From Pseudomonas sp. P8_229 (GTDB lineage Bacteria; Pseudomonadota; Gammaproteobacteria; Pseudomonadales; Pseudomonadaceae), in contig NZ_CP125378.1 in assembly GCF_034008635.1 (NCBI RefSeq), positions 5,642,501-5,706,500 of the forward strand: 64,000 nt of DNA, given 5' to 3'. A model generated the notes under the pieces. It ran no database searches and had not been told where the DNA came from. It saw only the letters and a program-made list of their open reading frames with translations. How positions within the stretch are numbered: the stretch's first letter is position 1; the number at the start of each line of letters is the position of its first letter. The translations under genes were made by a program, and so were the position numbers. Positions 61,246-64,000 of this stretch are shown here, piece by piece.

Positions 61246-61857
61246 TCCATGACCAATCTGACTCCCCGCCGTACCGCCATCCTGACCTTTATCCGCGAAC
61301 GCATCGCCGAACACGGTCAGCCCCCAAGCCTCGCTGAAATCAGCGAGGCTTTTGGTTTTGCCTCGCGCAGCGTGGCGCGCAAGCATGTGCTGGCGCTCAC
61401 TGAAGCCGGGTTTATCGAGGTCAATCCGCATCAGGCCCGGGGCATTCGCCTGCTCGGGCAACCGGCGCGCCCGGAGCTGCTGGATGTTCCCGTGCTCGGC
61501 CGGGTCGCCGCCGGTGCGCCGATCGGCGCCGATGCCGACATCCATAGCCGCTTGATGCTCGATCCGGCGCTGTTCTCCCGCACCCCGGATTACCTGCTGC
61601 GGGTGCAGGGCGATTCGATGATCGAAGACGGCATTCTCGACGGTGACCTGGTCGGCGTGAAGCGCAATCCCGAGGCACTCAACGGCCAGATCGTGGTGGC
61701 GCGGCTCGACGGCGAAGTCACCATCAAACGCTTCGAACGCGTCGGCGCTACGGTGCGCCTGCTGCCGCGCAACCCGGCGTACCAGCCGATTGTCGTGCGC
61801 GACGATCAGGACCTGGCTATCGAAGGGGTGTTCTGCGGTCTGGTGAGGCAAGGCTGA
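61240..61857 (+). CDS. lexA2: LexA2-type SOS repressor
   Basis: 205 residues from ATG 61240 (AAAGAG 5 bases upstream; ATG 61249 is an alternative). The N-terminal winged HTH (PPSLAEISEAFGFASRSVAR) is followed by the S24 self-cleavage domain: Ala91-Gly92 cleavage site in RVAAGAPIG, Ser126 in GDSMIEDG and Lys163 in VTIKRFE. It is distinct from the housekeeping LexA and represses the damage-inducible imuA-imuB-dnaE2 genes that follow. Its start overlaps a GTACAAATGTAC palindrome, which suggests autorepression. The imuA start overlaps its stop (TGATG). Confidence 0.93.
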   Translation: MYSMTNLTPRRTAILTFIRERIAEHGQPPSLAEISEAFGFASRSVARKHVLALTEAGFIEVNPHQARGIRLLGQPARPELLDVPVLGRVAAGAPIGADADIHSRLMLDPALFSRTPDYLLRVQGDSMIEDGILDGDLVGVKRNPEALNGQIVVARLDGEVTIKRFERVGATVRLLPRNPAYQPIVVRDDQDLAIEGVFCGLVRQG

Positions 61858-62474
61858 TGGGCGCCGTGATTGCACTCGATACGCTGTTCAATGGCGGCCA
61901 GGTCTGGAAGGGCCGGCCTGCGCCCCCGGCGGCCAGCCCGCAACCCACCGGCCACGCCGCGCTCGATGCAGCATTGCCCAGCGGTGGCTGGCCGGAAGCG
62001 GCGCTGAGCGAAATTCTGCTGGCTGGCCCCGGGGTTGGTGAACTGCAATTGGTTTGGCCGACGCTGGCGCGGTTGTCGGCGGCGGGCGAGCGCATCGTGC
62101 TGGTGGCGCCACCGTTCGTGCCGTACCCGCAAGCGTGGGAGAACGCCGGGATCGATCTGCGTCGGTTGTCGGTGATTCAGGCCAGTGAACGCGATGCCTT
62201 ATGGGCGGCGGAACAATGCCTGCGTTCGGGCAGTTGCGGCGCAGTGCTGTGCTGGCCACACAAGGCCGATGACCGCGCGTTGCGGCGCTTGCAGGTGGCC
62301 GCGGAAACCGGCCAGACCCTGGCCTTTGCCTGGCGCCCGTTGAGCGAGGCGGTCAACCCGTCGCCGGCGGCGCTACGGATTGCCATCGACGCCAAACCTG
62401 CCCAGTTGCGCGTACTCAAATGCCGCGGCGGACTGGCGCGTACGGCGCCGATTGCGTTTGCCGTGGGGCACTGA
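61857..62474 (+). CDS. imuA: Mutasome protein ImuA (RecA/SulA-like)
   Basis: 205 residues. The protein resembles the RecA/SulA-like ImuA family of SOS cassettes: GHAALDAALPSGGWPEAALS, ILLAGPGVGELQLVWPTLAR and an ERIVLVAPPFVPYPQAWENA strand-loop. The Walker A region is degenerate (GPGVGELQL), so ATPase activity is doubtful. It works with ImuB and DnaE2 in error-prone lesion bypass. The start overlaps the lexA2 stop; imuB follows 7 bases after its stop. Confidence 0.9.
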   Translation: MGAVIALDTLFNGGQVWKGRPAPPAASPQPTGHAALDAALPSGGWPEAALSEILLAGPGVGELQLVWPTLARLSAAGERIVLVAPPFVPYPQAWENAGIDLRRLSVIQASERDALWAAEQCLRSGSCGAVLCWPHKADDRALRRLQVAAETGQTLAFAWRPLSEAVNPSPAALRIAIDAKPAQLRVLKCRGGLARTAPIAFAVGH

Positions 62475-62481
62475 GGTCGTC

Positions 62482-63897
62482 ATGCGCTGGGTCTGCATTC
62501 TGTTTCCGCAATTGGCGCTCGACGCGGTGCTGCGTCAGCGTCCCGATCCCGATGAACCGTTGGTGCTGCTCAGCGGCCCGGCCCAGCGCCGGGTGCTGCA
62601 AGCGGTGAATGCGCCGGCGCGTCAGCTCGGCCTGCGCGCCGGCCAGTCGATGACCGCCGCGCAGGCCTTGAGCAAAGGTTTTGCCACCGCCGACTACGAC
62701 CTCGCCGAGGTCGAGCACTGGCAGCAGTTTCTGGCGGCGTGGGCCTATCGTTTCAGCGCGCAGGTCAGCGTGCATTACCCGCGTACCGTGGTGTTCGAGA
62801 TCGAGTCCAGCCTGGGCCTGTTCGGTTCCTGGGCGCAGTTCGAAGCGCGGCTGCGCAAGGAGCTGACCGAGCTGGGCTTTCGCCATCGCATCGTCGCCGC
62901 ACCGAATCCGGTGGCAGCGCGCGTGCTGGCCAACGCCTACGATGGCCTGGTGGTGCCCGACGGTGAAGCCTTGCAGCATCACCTCGGGCAGTTACCCGTC
63001 GACCGTGTCGGGCTGGAACCGCCAGTCGCCACGGCGCTGGCGCGCATGGGCCTGCGCAATCTGAGCCAGGTGCAGAGTCTGCCGCGTCAGGCCCTGGCTC
63101 GGCGTTTTGAAGCATCGATGCTCAAACACCTCGACACCCTGTTCGGCGCGCGCCCGCTGGCCTTGGCGTTCTATCTGCCGCCGGACCGTTTTGATGTGCG
63201 CATCGAACTCAATTTCGACGTGCAATCCCATCAGGCGCTGCTGTTCCCGTTGCGCCGGTTGACCGGTGACCTGTCGGCGTTCCTTTGCGGACGCGACAGC
63301 GGCGTGCAGCGTTTTGATCTGCACCTGGAACATGCGGGGTTGCCGGACACGCCGATCAAGGTCGGCCTGCTCAGCGCCGAGCGCGATCCGGCGATGCTCT
63401 TCGAACTGGCCCGGGGTCGGCTGGAGCAGGTGCAGGTCGAAGCGCCGGTGCGCGGTTTTCGCTTGCGTGCCGAAGATCTGCCGAGTTTCGTGCCGCAGTT
63501 TCAGGAACTGTTCGATGAGCGTCCGCAACAGACCTTGCCCTGGGAGCAGTTGCGCGAACGCCTGCGCGCACGGCTCGGCGACGACGCGGTGCAGGGCCTG
63601 CGTTTCCAGGCTGACCATCGCCCGGAATGCGCCTGGCAGAACGGCGTCGACAAGCAGCGCTGCAGCGGGTTGCCGAGCGTTCAGCGCCCGGGCTGGCTGC
63701 TCGGCGAACCGCAGAGCGTGGCCGAAGGTTCGGCGCGGATCCTCATGGGCCCGGAACGCATCGAGTCCGGCTGGTGGGACGGTGACGACGTGCGCCGCGA
63801 TTACTACCTGATCCAGAACCGCGCCGGTCAGCAGGGCTGGGCCTATCGGGCCGTGGGCGAGGGCGGTCCGTTATGGCTGCAGGGCTGGTTTGCATGA
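62482..63897 (+). CDS. imuB: Y-family polymerase-like mutasome protein ImuB
   Basis: 471 residues from ATG 62482, with GAGG 5-6 bases upstream. It is related to Y-family polymerases, but the first catalytic acid motif is not seen ([15 protein letters not shown]), consistent with ImuB being a non-catalytic hub that contacts the beta clamp, ImuA and DnaE2. The thumb/HhH ([20 protein letters not shown]) and little-finger-like parts follow. The C-terminus ([20 protein letters not shown]) is typical of the family. The stop overlaps the dnaE2 start (ATGA). Confidence 0.92.
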   Translation: MRWVCILFPQLALDAVLRQRPDPDEPLVLLSGPAQRRVLQAVNAPARQLGLRAGQSMTAAQALSKGFATADYDLAEVEHWQQFLAAWAYRFSAQVSVHYPRTVVFEIESSLGLFGSWAQFEARLRKELTELGFRHRIVAAPNPVAARVLANAYDGLVVPDGEALQHHLGQLPVDRVGLEPPVATALARMGLRNLSQVQSLPRQALARRFEASMLKHLDTLFGARPLALAFYLPPDRFDVRIELNFDVQSHQALLFPLRRLTGDLSAFLCGRDSGVQRFDLHLEHAGLPDTPIKVGLLSAERDPAMLFELARGRLEQVQVEAPVRGFRLRAEDLPSFVPQFQELFDERPQQTLPWEQLRERLRARLGDDAVQGLRFQADHRPECAWQNGVDKQRCSGLPSVQRPGWLLGEPQSVAEGSARILMGPERIESGWWDGDDVRRDYYLIQNRAGQQGWAYRAVGEGGPLWLQGWFA

Positions 63898-64000
63898 ACC
63901 ACGGCTATGCCGAGCTGCACTGCCTGTCGAACTTCAGTTTCCAGCGCGGAGCCTCCAGTGCCCTTGAGCTGTTCCAGCGGGCGAAAAAGCACGGTTACCA
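63894..64000 (+). CDS. dnaE2: Error-prone DNA polymerase DnaE2, N-terminal fragment
   Basis: The first 35 residues ([20 protein letters not shown]...) before the window ends. [17 protein letters not shown] is the start of the PHP domain of DnaE2-type C-family polymerases. Together with imuA and imuB it makes the SOS mutagenesis machinery. The rest of the gene, about 1,000 residues, is outside the window. Confidence 0.92.
   Translation, partial: MNHGYAELHCLSNFSFQRGASSALELFQRAKKHGY

Overview
The window looks like a chromosomal segment of a Pseudomonas of the fluorescens/putida type. Codon use is GC-rich, REP-type palindromes of the 'gtgggagcgagc..gctcgcgaag' family are scattered between genes, and several gene blocks are Pseudomonas hallmarks: a large NAD-glutamate dehydrogenase tail, vre-hxc-lapA-pdtA, and lexA2-imuA-imuB-dnaE2. 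No rRNA, tRNA or CRISPR array was recognised.

Layout. (a) 0-5.4 kb: end of gdhB, a lipoprotein, a cupin, an ABM-fold monooxygenase, a MocR regulator divergent from an AhpD-like gene, and a small secreted protein. (b) 5.4-44.3 kb: a locus whose gene order matches the P. aeruginosa PUMA3/Hxc region: vreA-vreI-vreR (cell-surface signalling), hxcW-U-P, then hxcV-T-X-Y-Z-Q-R-S (a second type II secretion system), a PstS/DING-like lapA substrate, and a 12.5-kb pdtA exoprotein gene. In P. aeruginosa these genes serve the phosphate-starvation response. (c) Between hxcP and hxcV about 11 kb of accessory DNA is inserted: an intact IS3-family element with a 4-bp target duplication, an S-type-pyocin nuclease toxin with two tandem DUF6572 immunity-like genes, an M23/EF-hand/pesticin-like peptidoglycan hydrolase (frameshifted at a poly-A run) with a periplasmic immunity candidate, a GNAT gene, duplicated DUF6124 modules, and a LemA/DUF3137-like pair. 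The insert sits at a convergent gene boundary, so no hxc transcription unit is cut.

(d) 44.3-49.4 kb: a toxin-antitoxin remnant (intact antitoxin, frameshifted ParE-like toxin), an outer-membrane meta-pathway channel divergent from an AraC regulator, a DyP peroxidase and a Gfo/Idh oxidoreductase. (e) 49.7-57.2 kb: a GntR-headed, tightly packed operon with an AprA-like flavoprotein, an AprB-like ferredoxin, a sulfonate-type ABC importer, a HEAT-repeat protein and a DUF971 protein. The parts are recognisable but I do not know the substrate; this is the best candidate for an undescribed pathway. (f) 57.3-61 kb: a TorF-like porin and an exported YtcJ-type amidohydrolase divergent from a LysR regulator. 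(g) 61.2-64 kb: the SOS mutagenesis cassette lexA2-imuA-imuB-dnaE2, cut by the window end.

At least five families of imperfect palindromic intergenic repeats are present, and two of them intrude into coding sequence (the hxcV stop codon and the AraC C-terminus).
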